Positions 7,632 through 14,215 of a stretch of DNA of 14,215 nt are shown in pieces (the first letter of the stretch is position 1; the number at the start of each line of letters is the position of its first letter). The stretch comes from Verrucomicrobiales bacterium. GTDB taxonomy: Bacteria > Verrucomicrobiota > Verrucomicrobiia > Limisphaerales > UBA9464. The stretch lies in the NCBI GenBank assembly GCA_003445095.1, contig DLVS01000336.1, forward strand, positions 1 through 14,215, given 5' to 3'. The notes under the pieces are model-generated. The model did not search any database. It had not been told where the DNA came from and saw only the letters and a program-made list of their open reading frames with translations. The position numbers and the translations under genes are program-made.

Positions 7632-8330
7632 CTAGTTTCCGCTATAGCGATAATCGTACCCCGGAAGCGGGTCGCGCATGTAGGCCGGAGTGTAGCCGTC
7701 GAAATAGATCGGACTGAGACTGACGTGCCCATCCACGAAACCGACCACGCTTTCGGCGTCACAGTAAAAGGGAGCGTTCCGCTTTCCGGTCCGGCTCCGA
7801 TGCCACGAAAGCGGACCGTGCGCGGTCCATTCCATCGTCAGCAGCGTCCGTTTCGGATCGGTGATGGCGGAGAGGGGCAAACCAGCGACGTTGGGCGCGC
7901 CCGGAAGAAGGATTCCGTTGAAATTATAACTGCCGTAGTCGAATCGCTCGCTGCGATAGAACGGCCGCGGGTCCGTATAACCCCGATCGTCGGGACAGGC
8001 AAAAACCGTGTCATTCGCTGAGGACGGGCCGGTGATCCCCGCGTACCGCTTGACCTGTTCTTTATACCACCACTGGAGTTCGCCGGATTGTCCGGCGACC
8101 GGACCGGGAAGAGTTTGATTGTGATCGGCGGCAAACTGCAGCACCGCGCGATTGACCTGCTGCAAGTTGTTCAGGCAGGTCGCCAGCCGGGCCTTCCGTT
8201 TGGCGTTCGTGAGTGGAACCACGATTAAGGCTGCCAGCACGGAGGTCGCGGCCACCGCCACGAGCAGATCTGTTCGAGTGAAGGCCCGGTTCGGAGCGCG
8301 GCGAGCACCGGGTGAAGCGAGCGAAATCAT
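7632..8330 (-). CDS. divergent type II secretion/type IV pilin-like pseudopilin
   Basis: A 232-residue protein with a prepilin-like N-terminus: a basic leader (SPGARRAPNRA), then FTRTDLLVAVAATSVLAALI as the hydrophobic alpha-1 helix, then KRKARLATCLNNLQQVNRAV. This matches the H-X9-DG class of pseudopilins, but two key residues differ. The near-invariant Glu at mature position 5 is Asp (D21), and the His of the C-terminal H-X9-DG motif is Cys190 (C-X9-DG at 190-201, in FYCDAESVVGFVDGHV). The CPDD at 112-115 resembles the 'CP.D' seen in this class. ATG 8330 is supported by a strong ribosome-binding site. The gene is third in a tight run after the pseudopilin at 9046-9708 and the anchored protein at 8348-9007, and is followed 53 nt later by the large NAGPA gene. 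Role in a pilus-like machine is inferred. Confidence 0.8.
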   Translation of the reverse strand: MISLASPGARRAPNRAFTRTDLLVAVAATSVLAALIVVPLTNAKRKARLATCLNNLQQVNRAVLQFAADHNQTLPGPVAGQSGELQWWYKEQVKRYAGITGPSSANDTVFACPDDRGYTDPRPFYRSERFDYGSYNFNGILLPGAPNVAGLPLSAITDPKRTLLTMEWTAHGPLSWHRSRTGKRNAPFYCDAESVVGFVDGHVSLSPIYFDGYTPAYMRDPLPGYDYRYSGN

Positions 8331-8334
8331 GCAG

Positions 8335-8341
8335 CCTCCTT
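8335..8341 (-). promoter_or_regulatory. strong Shine-Dalgarno deciding the start at 8330
   Basis: On the minus strand AAGGAGG ends four bases before ATG 8330. It lies in the 17-base gap after the stop of the upstream gene (8350-8348), which favours coupled translation. It is notable because other genes here have little or no recognisable ribosome-binding site. Confidence 0.75.
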
Positions 8342-8347
8342 ATCCCA

Positions 8348-9007
8348 TCATAGCCGGTTGCCGGGTTCGGGAAGTTGCGCGAGCTCCTTCGCGTCCACCC
8401 GTCGATACAATTCGCTGAAAGACTCGGGGCCAGCCCGGGGCGCGCCCGCGGCCATCGGTTTGAGCGGACGACTAAGCACGCCGGCATGCAACAGCTGCTG
8501 CTGGGCGAGCTGCCGTAGGTTGATGTATTCGGGCATATTCCCCGGGCAAAACGCGACGATCTTGGGCTTGATCTCCGTCAGGTTGGCGCGCTGCTCGTCA
8601 GTCAAAAGGGGAGGCCCCATGAACGACACGATGACGTCACCGACTGCGCTGCGCCGGATGAGTTCGAAGAAATCCCCGGACGGTACTTGCAGCGGGCGCA
8701 ACGGGTCTTCCTGCAGCAACTGCACAGCCGCAACCGTCGCTCCTCCGCGGCGGATTTCACGATCAAACGCCGAGCGAGCGATATCAAAAGCCGGTTGCGG
8801 GAAGGCCGCGGTATCGCGGACCAAAACTGTCAGCTTGCCGTCAGGTCCCCGCAGCGCGAGCGCTTCCTGCGCGAGGGTACGGCCAATTTCCTTGTGGATC
8901 GCCGAATCCACTCGCGGCGGCAGGCCCGTAAAGGACATAACCACATACGCCCCGGCCGCGAGAAAAACCGCCACAGCTGCGATTGCGGTGAAGGGACGGT
9001 TCGTCAT
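8348..9007 (-). CDS. membrane-anchored protein of unknown family in pseudopilin operon
   Basis: I do not recognise this 219-residue protein. Residues about 6-27 (FTAIAAVAVFLAAGAYVVMS) are a single N-terminal membrane anchor or uncleaved signal. The rest alternates beta-strand-like and helical stretches: KLTVLVRD (58-65), TVAAVQLL (91-98), DVIVSFMGPPLLTDEQ (124-139), KIVAFCPGNMP (149-159) and LLHAGVLSRP (172-181). That is a Rossmann- or periplasmic-binding-protein-like rhythm, which remains a guess. The C-terminus is Pro/Ala-rich then charged (SFSELYRRVDAKELAQ). ATG 9007 is chosen because the anchor follows at once; a TTG at 9037 would add ten residues. The gene starts 38 nt after one pseudopilin and ends 17 nt before the other. 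That points to an accessory role on the periplasmic face of the same assembly. Confidence 0.7.
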   Translation of the reverse strand: MTNRPFTAIAAVAVFLAAGAYVVMSFTGLPPRVDSAIHKEIGRTLAQEALALRGPDGKLTVLVRDTAAFPQPAFDIARSAFDREIRRGGATVAAVQLLQEDPLRPLQVPSGDFFELIRRSAVGDVIVSFMGPPLLTDEQRANLTEIKPKIVAFCPGNMPEYINLRQLAQQQLLHAGVLSRPLKPMAAGAPRAGPESFSELYRRVDAKELAQLPEPGNRL

Positions 9008-9045
9008 GAGCGCAAATGCCGGAAAGCAACCCGCCAAGGGGCGAA

Positions 9046-9708
9046 TCAGAACACCCCTCTGGGCTTGGAGAACACGACGTTCGTTAGCCCGCTGGCCAGC
9101 GCCGCGGTAATCTGAGCCCGCAACGTCGGCGTCTTCGTGTTTTGAACACTACCATCGGCGAGAGCGAGATTGCCGTTCTGAACGTGCAGTTTCCCATCCC
9201 AAGCCGCATCGATGGAGCTGCCCAGGAAAACGCTCCATTGCGGATCAAGGCCACCACCACCGCCCGTCACGTTGCTGTCCCCAGCGACAATCGTGGCGGG
9301 CTTGGTTTCGTCGGCCCGGGTCCCCAGGAAGTAGCTAACGTTGGCGAGCCCATCGAGATTGACCCAGTTCGTTCCGGGTTTGCGGGGTTTATCGGTCGGG
9401 CAGATAAGGATTCGTGGCGTGCCCAACTCGTTAGCGCAGATTCGGAAATTATCCGTCCAATCTGGCGAACCCATGGTCCCGCCGTTCGTCGTCGCAATGC
9501 TCCACGGATACCGGTCTCGGTTGTCGTTGGCCCACATGCGAAACCCGAGGCTCATTTGCCGGAGGTTGTTCAGGCAGGCCGTCTGCTTCGCCTTGTTCTT
9601 GGCCCGGGCCAAGGCAGGCAGGAGCATGCCGGCCAGAATCGCGATGATCGCGATTACAACCAGCAACTCAATAAGCGTAAACGCCTTGCAAGTTCGACAG
9701 CGGTTCAT
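9046..9708 (-). CDS. H-X9-DG type pseudopilin (type II secretion G-like)
   Basis: A 220-residue protein with a textbook class III prepilin signal: MNRCRTCKA followed by [20 protein letters not shown]. Cleavage is expected between Ala9 and Phe10, then N-methylation of Phe, with the essential Glu at mature position 5 (E14). Ala rather than Gly at -1 is usual for this class in Verrucomicrobiota and Planctomycetota. The helix continues into [27 protein letters not shown]. Near the end His175-X9-Asp185-Gly186 ([13 protein letters not shown]) gives the H-X9-DG processing-associated motif exactly. The globular part includes [16 protein letters not shown] (100-115) and a Gly-rich loop GGGGG (149-153). 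These proteins are abundant in such genomes and their individual roles are mostly unknown. It heads a three-gene run, separated from the CotH-like gene by 151 nt, which could hold a promoter. Confidence 0.92.
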   Translation of the reverse strand: MNRCRTCKAFTLIELLVVIAIIAILAGMLLPALARAKNKAKQTACLNNLRQMSLGFRMWANDNRDRYPWSIATTNGGTMGSPDWTDNFRICANELGTPRILICPTDKPRKPGTNWVNLDGLANVSYFLGTRADETKPATIVAGDSNVTGGGGGLDPQWSVFLGSSIDAAWDGKLHVQNGNLALADGSVQNTKTPTLRAQITAALASGLTNVVFSKPRGVF

Positions 9709-9859
9709 GAATCGGTAAGTCCCCAGTCCGCCCTCAATTGTGTCGCCGAACAGGGTCTAAGTCCTCGGCGCACAACCGCGTGCGAATAGAATATGGGGAA
9801 CTAAGCACGACTTGCGCCACGGTTCCGGCTTTTTTTTGGCGAAAAGTAGCCCCTTCTGG

Positions 9860-11455
9860 TTAGTCGACCCTCAACAGGCGCAACGATCCGAGGTCAAACC
9901 AGGCTTCGCCGGCACTGGCCCGCAATTCGCAGAGGAGCTCGACAAATTCGTCCGCCTCAACCTCGAACTCCACCCCTTGCGGCGCCCACGCCGTGTCGCC
10001 CAGTAGCCCCTGGGACCACCGCAGACCACCGGCCACTCGCAGGGCTGCCCCTTGGTTTCGTCCGAACGGCAACGGCTCGACTTTGCTCGTCCCCACGCGC
10101 CCTTCAAACCGGTAGCGGCCGGGCGGCACTCGAACCAACTTGTGCCAAGCAGTCGAGGTAGAAGGTCCAGCCATGACGTAAAGCGCAGTGAGCCCGTCTG
10201 CTGAATTGGTCTTGGTTAGAAATCCTCCGGCGGGTGAGTCCTGGCAGGCCCAGTCGGTCAAAGCCGCGGAACGCCCGGAAAACACGACGGCGGCTGATTC
10301 GGCCTGCCGAAGTTGCCATTCCAGGCTATCCCGACGGGCAACAATGCGACCGCACAATTCGCGGACGGCCTGGTCGAGCTCGGCGGCTTCGGGGCGCGAA
10401 ACCGTCGAGCGAAACCGCGCCGCTTCTTGGACCACCTGGTTGGTCAAGGCCGTCACACTAAGGGTACGGACCAATAGATTCGTAAAGGCCTGCCCATACC
10501 GCCGTCTTCCCTCGGGAGTCTCCATCACAGCGCGCGCCACGAGCCCAGCCCACGACGGTTGCCAAGCGAGTTTCGGAGGATGAAACAGTTGATCCATTCC
10601 GTGAGGTAGGAAGCGGACTTGGCCCGATTGCCGATCCAGTCGAATTCGAAAATTGTTTCGCGCGAGCCCGTAGCCATCCCGATGCGCCAAGAGAACTTCC
10701 AAAGTGAGGAAGTTGAGGAATTGATCAATATCGAGGGTTGCCTCCAAACGCTGCCAGCGCTTCACCAGATTGGTTTCACTCGCAGCGGCCGCCAGAGGTT
10801 CAAGGAGCTTCGCAGGCGAATCGGCGCGTTCGGTCGGAGTTCCCACGCGGACTTCGAAACGACCACCCAAGTCCTGCCCGGTCACCGGTTCAAGGATGAT
10901 CGCGTCGTGATTGAGCGAAGTGCGCTCCAGAAACTCTTTCGTGAAACCTTCCTTCAACACATACAGGCCGAGGCGACGACCGTTCAGCCAGACAACCGCA
11001 TGAGCTACTTGGGGAACCGGGATTCCGGCCGCGCGAAAAACCTCACTCCCCAGCCATTCACTCAAAAAGCTAGGATCTTCAATCGAGTTGTTAAGGTGGA
11101 ATTTGGTAGTACCGCGCCAGCGCTGGCCTGGCACAAAGTGGTCTAGATCCACGGTCATCGAAGGCTTGTCTTCCAACGGGCGGAAACTGCCCACGGAACC
11201 CTTAAGGTGGACGCCTACTTTGGCGAAGGTGGCTCCGTCGGCTCGCAATCGGGCTGGGACTTCGTGCCTTGGGTCTTGGCGCAAACGGCTCACTGCCACT
11301 TGGTCAAGCTCGATCCGGATTTCTGAGACTGCCGGTCCGTCAGCGAATGTGATCGGAGCGTCGTCTGCTTTCCCACCGATCCAGCCGCGCCCGGAAAGGC
11401 ACCCCGCCACCACCCAGGCTACCGCGATTCTTCGCCAGAATCTCCAGAAGGTCAT
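9860..11455 (-). CDS. CotH-kinase-like exported protein with C-terminal beta-rich domain
   Basis: A 531-residue protein of the CotH family, atypical secretory-pathway protein kinases first known from Bacillus spore coats. Residues 1-19 form a signal with a good lipobox (V-A-G-C19), so it is probably a lipoprotein. The CotH domain spans about 45-380: VGVHLKGSVGSF (80-91), KPSMTVDLD (97-105), KFHLNNSIEDPSFLSEWLG (118-136), VVWLNGRRLGLYVLKEGF (154-171), LLAHRDGYGLARNNFRI (255-271) and RFLPHGMDQLF (281-291). Asp260 and Asp288 are candidates for the catalytic and metal-binding acids by position. Residues about 388-531 form a beta-rich module (YVMAGPSTSTAWHKLVRV, PPGRYRFEGRV, EAWFDLGSLRLLRV) resembling carbohydrate-binding modules. 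ATG 11455 lacks a Shine-Dalgarno. The gene lies 54 nt after the middle NAGPA gene, so the two are probably co-transcribed. Kinase activity and target are inferred. Confidence 0.88.
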   Translation of the reverse strand: MTFWRFWRRIAVAWVVAGCLSGRGWIGGKADDAPITFADGPAVSEIRIELDQVAVSRLRQDPRHEVPARLRADGATFAKVGVHLKGSVGSFRPLEDKPSMTVDLDHFVPGQRWRGTTKFHLNNSIEDPSFLSEWLGSEVFRAAGIPVPQVAHAVVWLNGRRLGLYVLKEGFTKEFLERTSLNHDAIILEPVTGQDLGGRFEVRVGTPTERADSPAKLLEPLAAAASETNLVKRWQRLEATLDIDQFLNFLTLEVLLAHRDGYGLARNNFRIRLDRQSGQVRFLPHGMDQLFHPPKLAWQPSWAGLVARAVMETPEGRRRYGQAFTNLLVRTLSVTALTNQVVQEAARFRSTVSRPEAAELDQAVRELCGRIVARRDSLEWQLRQAESAAVVFSGRSAALTDWACQDSPAGGFLTKTNSADGLTALYVMAGPSTSTAWHKLVRVPPGRYRFEGRVGTSKVEPLPFGRNQGAALRVAGGLRWSQGLLGDTAWAPQGVEFEVEADEFVELLCELRASAGEAWFDLGSLRLLRVD

Positions 11456-11509
11456 TAGTGGTTTTATGCGGCAAATGGCGGCCGCCCAGCCGCGCGAATC
11501 GTCCCCGGC

Positions 11510-12682
11510 TCACCGGCCTACTTGACCGGGCTCCGGCTTTTTCAGCAGTACAACGAGCGCATTGGCTCCGGGCCGCTCTTGGCCCTCTGACGGGCTGTTC
11601 ATTACCTGCCCAAAGACCCACATCGTGGCCGAGCCGCCGCCATCCAGGTTCATCGCGTTCTGGCAGCCGAGCTTGACCAAGAAGTCCGCCAATTCAGGAA
11701 ACGTCATCCCGACTGACTGACTTTGCCGACCATCGACCTCGACTAGGAAAATCTGGTCCTGGTTCCAGCCAACCGCCGAGCGTGGATGGCGCAATAAGAA
11801 GCCCGACCATTCCATCGCTTTGCCGTTGCGGACGAGGGTGGGACCACCGCCGATCGCGGTCGTTACTCCAGTAAGGTCCGGCACCGTTTCTGGCACTATC
11901 TGGATGATCGAACCTACGGTCGCCGGCGCAGTCAGTTTGGGGCCTACTGAGAGGACTAAGATTTCGCGATCCAAAGGCGTGACGCCGGACTTTCGAACTT
12001 CACGGACTCGGGCCTGAACTTTTCGTCCGGGCCGCAATGGCAACCACCCGTCCGAACTGGTCCCCGGCTTCTCGAGAACCAGCTCAGTTCCACTGCGGTC
12101 CGGAGTCGCCGCCCCAGCCGCGCCGGTGTAGAGGACGGCGGCGTCATTCTCGCGCAGTTCGTTCAGCCCGATCGGAGTTTCCGTGGCGTCGGGCCAAATC
12201 ACTCGCAATCGCGACTGCACATTGGTGCAATGAGGATTACCCGCCGCATCCATCCAGAAGCAGGCATGGCCCGCGGGGGCACTAATGAGCTCACCGTGGC
12301 GGATTTGCAGGTCGCGTGGGTCTCCGGGAATCTCTTGCTCATCCTTGTAAAAGTCCCCGTTCAGCGCGGCCAACGGTCGTCCCAGTCCTGAGGGGAACGC
12401 CCGCATCTGTTCCGAAATTGTGCTCATGCCCAGGCGATTGCTGTCGCCCAGGGTCGTGGTCAGCACCAGGTCACTCCGACTGCGATCGAAACGGAAGATA
12501 TGGGCGACCCAAGGTCCTTCGGCGATTTCCTCGCGCTGGAAGCCGAATCCCCGCTCGGTCCGCACGAGCCCGTTAGTGGTGCCGTCGGCCGAAGCAAGCG
12601 CCCCGACACTCACAACGGTCCAAAGGACCGCCAGGGCCCGGCAAAAGCTCGCAAACCACAGACGTGTGCAAGTCGTTGGCAC
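11510..12682 (-). CDS. secreted phosphodiester glycosidase (NAGPA) family protein
   Basis: A NAGPA-domain protein of 390 residues from the GTG at 12682. This start gives a sensible signal peptide (RLWFASFCRALAVLWTVVSV then GALASADG). The frame is open further to a GTG at 12793, but the extra 37 residues (HDRWPASEWC...) look untranslated and would bury the signal. Family marks: LAALNGDFYKDEQEIPGDPR (104-123), LQIRHGELISAP, TTAIGGGPTLVRNGK (274-288), RHPRSAVGW (298-306), LVEVDGRQSQSVGMT (313-327) and AMNLDGGGSATMW (343-355), ending near GQERPGANALVVLL. A segment of about 120 residues between the NGDFY and GGGP blocks is shared with the neighbour at 12847-14103, which has the same architecture: a tandem duplicate. 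It lies between that paralogue and the CotH-like gene. It probably acts in the periplasm or at the surface on a sugar-phosphate diester; the substrate is unknown. Confidence 0.88.
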   Translation of the reverse strand: MPTTCTRLWFASFCRALAVLWTVVSVGALASADGTTNGLVRTERGFGFQREEIAEGPWVAHIFRFDRSRSDLVLTTTLGDSNRLGMSTISEQMRAFPSGLGRPLAALNGDFYKDEQEIPGDPRDLQIRHGELISAPAGHACFWMDAAGNPHCTNVQSRLRVIWPDATETPIGLNELRENDAAVLYTGAAGAATPDRSGTELVLEKPGTSSDGWLPLRPGRKVQARVREVRKSGVTPLDREILVLSVGPKLTAPATVGSIIQIVPETVPDLTGVTTAIGGGPTLVRNGKAMEWSGFLLRHPRSAVGWNQDQIFLVEVDGRQSQSVGMTFPELADFLVKLGCQNAMNLDGGGSATMWVFGQVMNSPSEGQERPGANALVVLLKKPEPGQVGR

Positions 12683-12823
12683 CGGGCCAGAAGCTAGGCA
12701 GGTTCCGCGCCAAGACAAATTGGGATTCCGGAGACACCACTCCGACGCGGGCCAGCGGTCATGAACCGGTAACGGTGGGAACAAATAAAACACAGATGCC
12801 TAGACGACGACCCTGCTGACGAT

Positions 12824-12845
12824 CGAAAAGTTCGAAGAGTTTTCG
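12824..12845. repeat. short inverted repeat between the two tandem NAGPA genes
   Basis: CGAAAA (12824-12829) is matched in inverted form by TTTTCG (12840-12845) around a ten-base loop that itself contains the palindrome TTCGAA. It lies directly after the stop of the first NAGPA gene (12849-12847). The stem is short and AT-rich, so it would be a weak terminator or processing site at best. Confidence 0.25.
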
Positions 12846-12846
12846 C

Positions 12847-14103
12847 TTAATTCGTCGTCGCCCCGGATTGTCGATCCTCCTTTCTGGCGGACGAGTCGGC
12901 TCCTGCCTTTCGCGTAACGACCAACGCATTGGCAATCGGGCGCTCTTGACCATCACACGGATTGTTACGGATTTTCCCGTCACACCACAGGGTCGCCGAG
13001 CCCCCGCCATCCAGATTCATCGCGTCAGTGCAGCCGAGCTGGGCGAAGGTTTGCGCGAGCTCAGCAAGGGTCATCCCCACCGATAGCTTCTCTTGTCTTC
13101 CGTCGACGGTAACGAGATAGAAATACCGCGAATCCCAGCCAATGGCTGACCGCGGATGCCGTTCCATCATCGAACTGAATTCGTACGATTTTTCTGATGG
13201 TGGTTGAATCCGCTGAACTTGTCCGCCTCGCACCAAAACCGGTCCGCCGCCGATGGCCGTCAACGCGCCGCGCAGTTCCGGTGTCGTTGCCGTTGTAAAC
13301 TGAAGCGAGTCTCCCACCGAAAGATGAGGCAACGTTTTGATCAATGCGGGTCCGGCCGAAAGGACAAATCGATTCGTTTGGATGGGAGAGTCTCCTGAAT
13401 CTCGCACCTCCAGAACTCGAGCGGCCAACGTTTCATTGATCGCCAACGGTCGCGAGGCAGCTTCCCCAGCCGGTTCCAAGATGAACTCCCGTCCTCCGCT
13501 TGTACGAGTGGATGCTCCCAAGGCCGGCGTATAGAGCACCAGCGCATTGGCCTTGCGATCCTGGTTCAAGCCGAAGGAATTCGTGGTCCCGTCCGGCCAA
13601 GTAACGTGGAAATTGGCATTCACGTTGGTTGCGTGGAGTTGCCGGCCAGTGTCCACCCAGAAAGCCACGCCACCGTTCGGTGCGCTGATGAGTTCGCCCT
13701 CTTTGATCTGCAATCCGCGAGGATCTCCGGCGTGTTCGCGATCTCGTTGGTAGAAATCGCCGTTAACCGCCGCGACCGGTGTCCCAAACGCGGCTGGCGA
13801 ACGCCGAACCTGTTCGCTCAGCGAACTCAAACCTGGCGTTCCGCCTTGAGCGTGCGTCGAATGGATCGCGAGGTCCGGCAAGCCTTGATCGATTCGGACG
13901 ATGTGGATCGACCAAGGTTCGCGAGAAACCCGTTCGTTGGTGTACCCGACGCCCGGAGTCAGTTCAGCGAAATCGGTCGGTGGTGTTCTTGGCCCGCGGC
14001 GGCAGGCGCCCGCCATGAGGACAACTCCAACGAAGACTCCGAGGGCAACGAGGAAGCTGCCTCTAAGTCCGTGAGGTGGTGCTGTGGGCGATCCAGAAGA
14101 CAT
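12847..14103 (-). CDS. phosphodiester glycosidase (NAGPA) family protein, probable lipoprotein
   Basis: A 418-residue protein starting at ATG 14103. The N-terminus (MSSGSPTAPPHGLRG, then hydrophobic 16-30) ends in LMAGAC with Cys34, a lipobox with Ala rather than Leu at -3; lipid anchoring is therefore likely but not certain. The NAGPA domain shows AAVNGDFYQRDREHAGDPRG (111-130), LQIKEGELISAPNGG (131-145), LTAIGGGPVLVRGGQ (281-295), RHPRSAIGWD (315-324), LVTVDGRQEKLSVGMTLAEL (330-349) and AMNLDGGGSATLW (361-373), closing with GQERPIANALVV. It aligns block by block with the protein encoded at 11510-12682, so one arose by tandem duplication of the other. The C-terminal 20 residues are charged and poorly conserved. 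It is the first gene of the long minus-strand block, with a palindrome about 90 bp upstream. The enzyme class is known; the substrate is not. Confidence 0.9.
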   Translation of the reverse strand: MSSGSPTAPPHGLRGSFLVALGVFVGVVLMAGACRRGPRTPPTDFAELTPGVGYTNERVSREPWSIHIVRIDQGLPDLAIHSTHAQGGTPGLSSLSEQVRRSPAAFGTPVAAVNGDFYQRDREHAGDPRGLQIKEGELISAPNGGVAFWVDTGRQLHATNVNANFHVTWPDGTTNSFGLNQDRKANALVLYTPALGASTRTSGGREFILEPAGEAASRPLAINETLAARVLEVRDSGDSPIQTNRFVLSAGPALIKTLPHLSVGDSLQFTTATTPELRGALTAIGGGPVLVRGGQVQRIQPPSEKSYEFSSMMERHPRSAIGWDSRYFYLVTVDGRQEKLSVGMTLAELAQTFAQLGCTDAMNLDGGGSATLWCDGKIRNNPCDGQERPIANALVVTRKAGADSSARKEDRQSGATTN

Positions 14104-14193
14104 GCAAAAGCGCGTTCCCCGTAAGATAGTTCATCGACAGCCCAGTCGGCAAACCGGCGCGGGGCCAAGAATTCGAAGCCGCTCCCGACCACC

Positions 14194-14215
14194 TTTTGTT
14201 GCAGGTGCAACAAAA
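14194..14215. promoter_or_regulatory. perfect 10+10 palindrome at window end, operator-like
   Basis: TTTTGTTGCA (14194-14203) and TGCAACAAAA (14206-14215) are perfect inverted repeats separated by GG. The site is about 90 bp upstream of the first NAGPA gene (start 14103) and ends exactly at the window edge. Perfect dyads of this size with a short spacer are typical binding sites of dimeric repressors such as MarR or TetR types. No U-run or GC-rich stem supports a terminator. The symmetry is seen; the operator role is inferred. No coding sequence is recognised between 14104 and the edge, although a frame is open there. Confidence 0.4.

Noticed and set aside
8358..9110. A 250-codon plus-strand open frame rich in Ser, Arg and Pro.
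   Set aside because: It covers the opposite strand of three features with good coding evidence (pseudopilin end, anchored protein) and has shadow-like composition.
9709..9859. A run of eight T near 9831-9838 as a possible intrinsic terminator or promoter element.
   Set aside because: No stable stem precedes it on the plus strand, and on the minus strand it reads as an A-run after the CotH-like stop; no convincing -10/-35 pair follows.
10619..11146. A 175-codon plus-strand open frame.
   Set aside because: It lies wholly opposite the CotH-like gene, whose frame has clear family motifs; no signal, domain or ribosome-binding site supports the plus frame.
12683..12793. N-terminal extension of the middle NAGPA protein from a GTG at 12793.
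   Set aside because: It would place 37 unlikely residues before a good signal peptide; kept as a less likely start.
13959..14213. An open minus-strand frame at the right edge overlapping the first NAGPA gene.
   Set aside because: It overlaps the NAGPA start by about 145 bases in another frame and its translation shows no domain; the sequence upstream of 14103 looks like a control region.
1..14215. CRISPR arrays, tRNA genes, transposases, phage genes or known defence genes.
   Set aside because: No regularly spaced direct repeats, cloverleaf-like segments, transposase or integrase motifs, or defence-type domains were seen on either strand.

Overview
The window looks like chromosomal DNA from a G+C-rich, Gram-negative-type bacterium, most likely a member of the Verrucomicrobiota (Pedosphaera/Limisphaerales-like). 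This assignment is an inference. It rests on two pseudopilin-like proteins with Ala instead of Gly at the prepilin cleavage site and an H-X9-DG type C-terminus. It also rests on a secreted protein ending in a short 'GPW..VPG...SPFTV...YYRLR' tail, and on mostly leaderless or Shine-Dalgarno-poor starts. No RNA gene, CRISPR array, insertion sequence or phage gene is visible.

Layout. The left end (1-374, minus strand) holds the first 67 codons of seryl-tRNA synthetase. They run abruptly, at about 174-178 and out of frame, into an unrelated MORN/YwqK-like repeat sequence that leaves the window. A MOSC-domain gene follows (563-1126, plus), convergent with a complete aconitase A gene (1143-3896, minus). 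Across a 180-bp divergent spacer lie a tiny proline/threonine-rich lipoprotein gene (4077-4235, plus) and an all-alpha dUTPase-like gene (4322-4705, plus). A hairpin sits in the short convergent gap at 4761-4784.

From 14103 back to 4789 every gene is on the minus strand. In transcription order they are: a probable NAGPA-domain lipoprotein; a second NAGPA-domain secreted protein of the same design; a CotH-kinase-like lipoprotein; a classic pseudopilin; a membrane-anchored protein of unknown family; a divergent pseudopilin; a multidomain NAGPA protein; and a fatty acid hydroxylase/sterol desaturase-family membrane enzyme. Gaps are 9-164 nt, so this is one or a few transcription units.

How the genes might work together. 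The left part is housekeeping: TCA cycle, nucleotide-pool cleaning and tRNA charging. The right ten kilobases encode almost only exported or membrane proteins. Three carry the phosphodiester glycosidase (NAGPA) fold and one a CotH-like secretory kinase fold, so a cell-envelope or surface-glycan/phosphate modification locus is the best reading. The substrate is unknown and the grouping is inferred from adjacency. A perfect 10+10 palindrome ends the window upstream of the first gene of this block.
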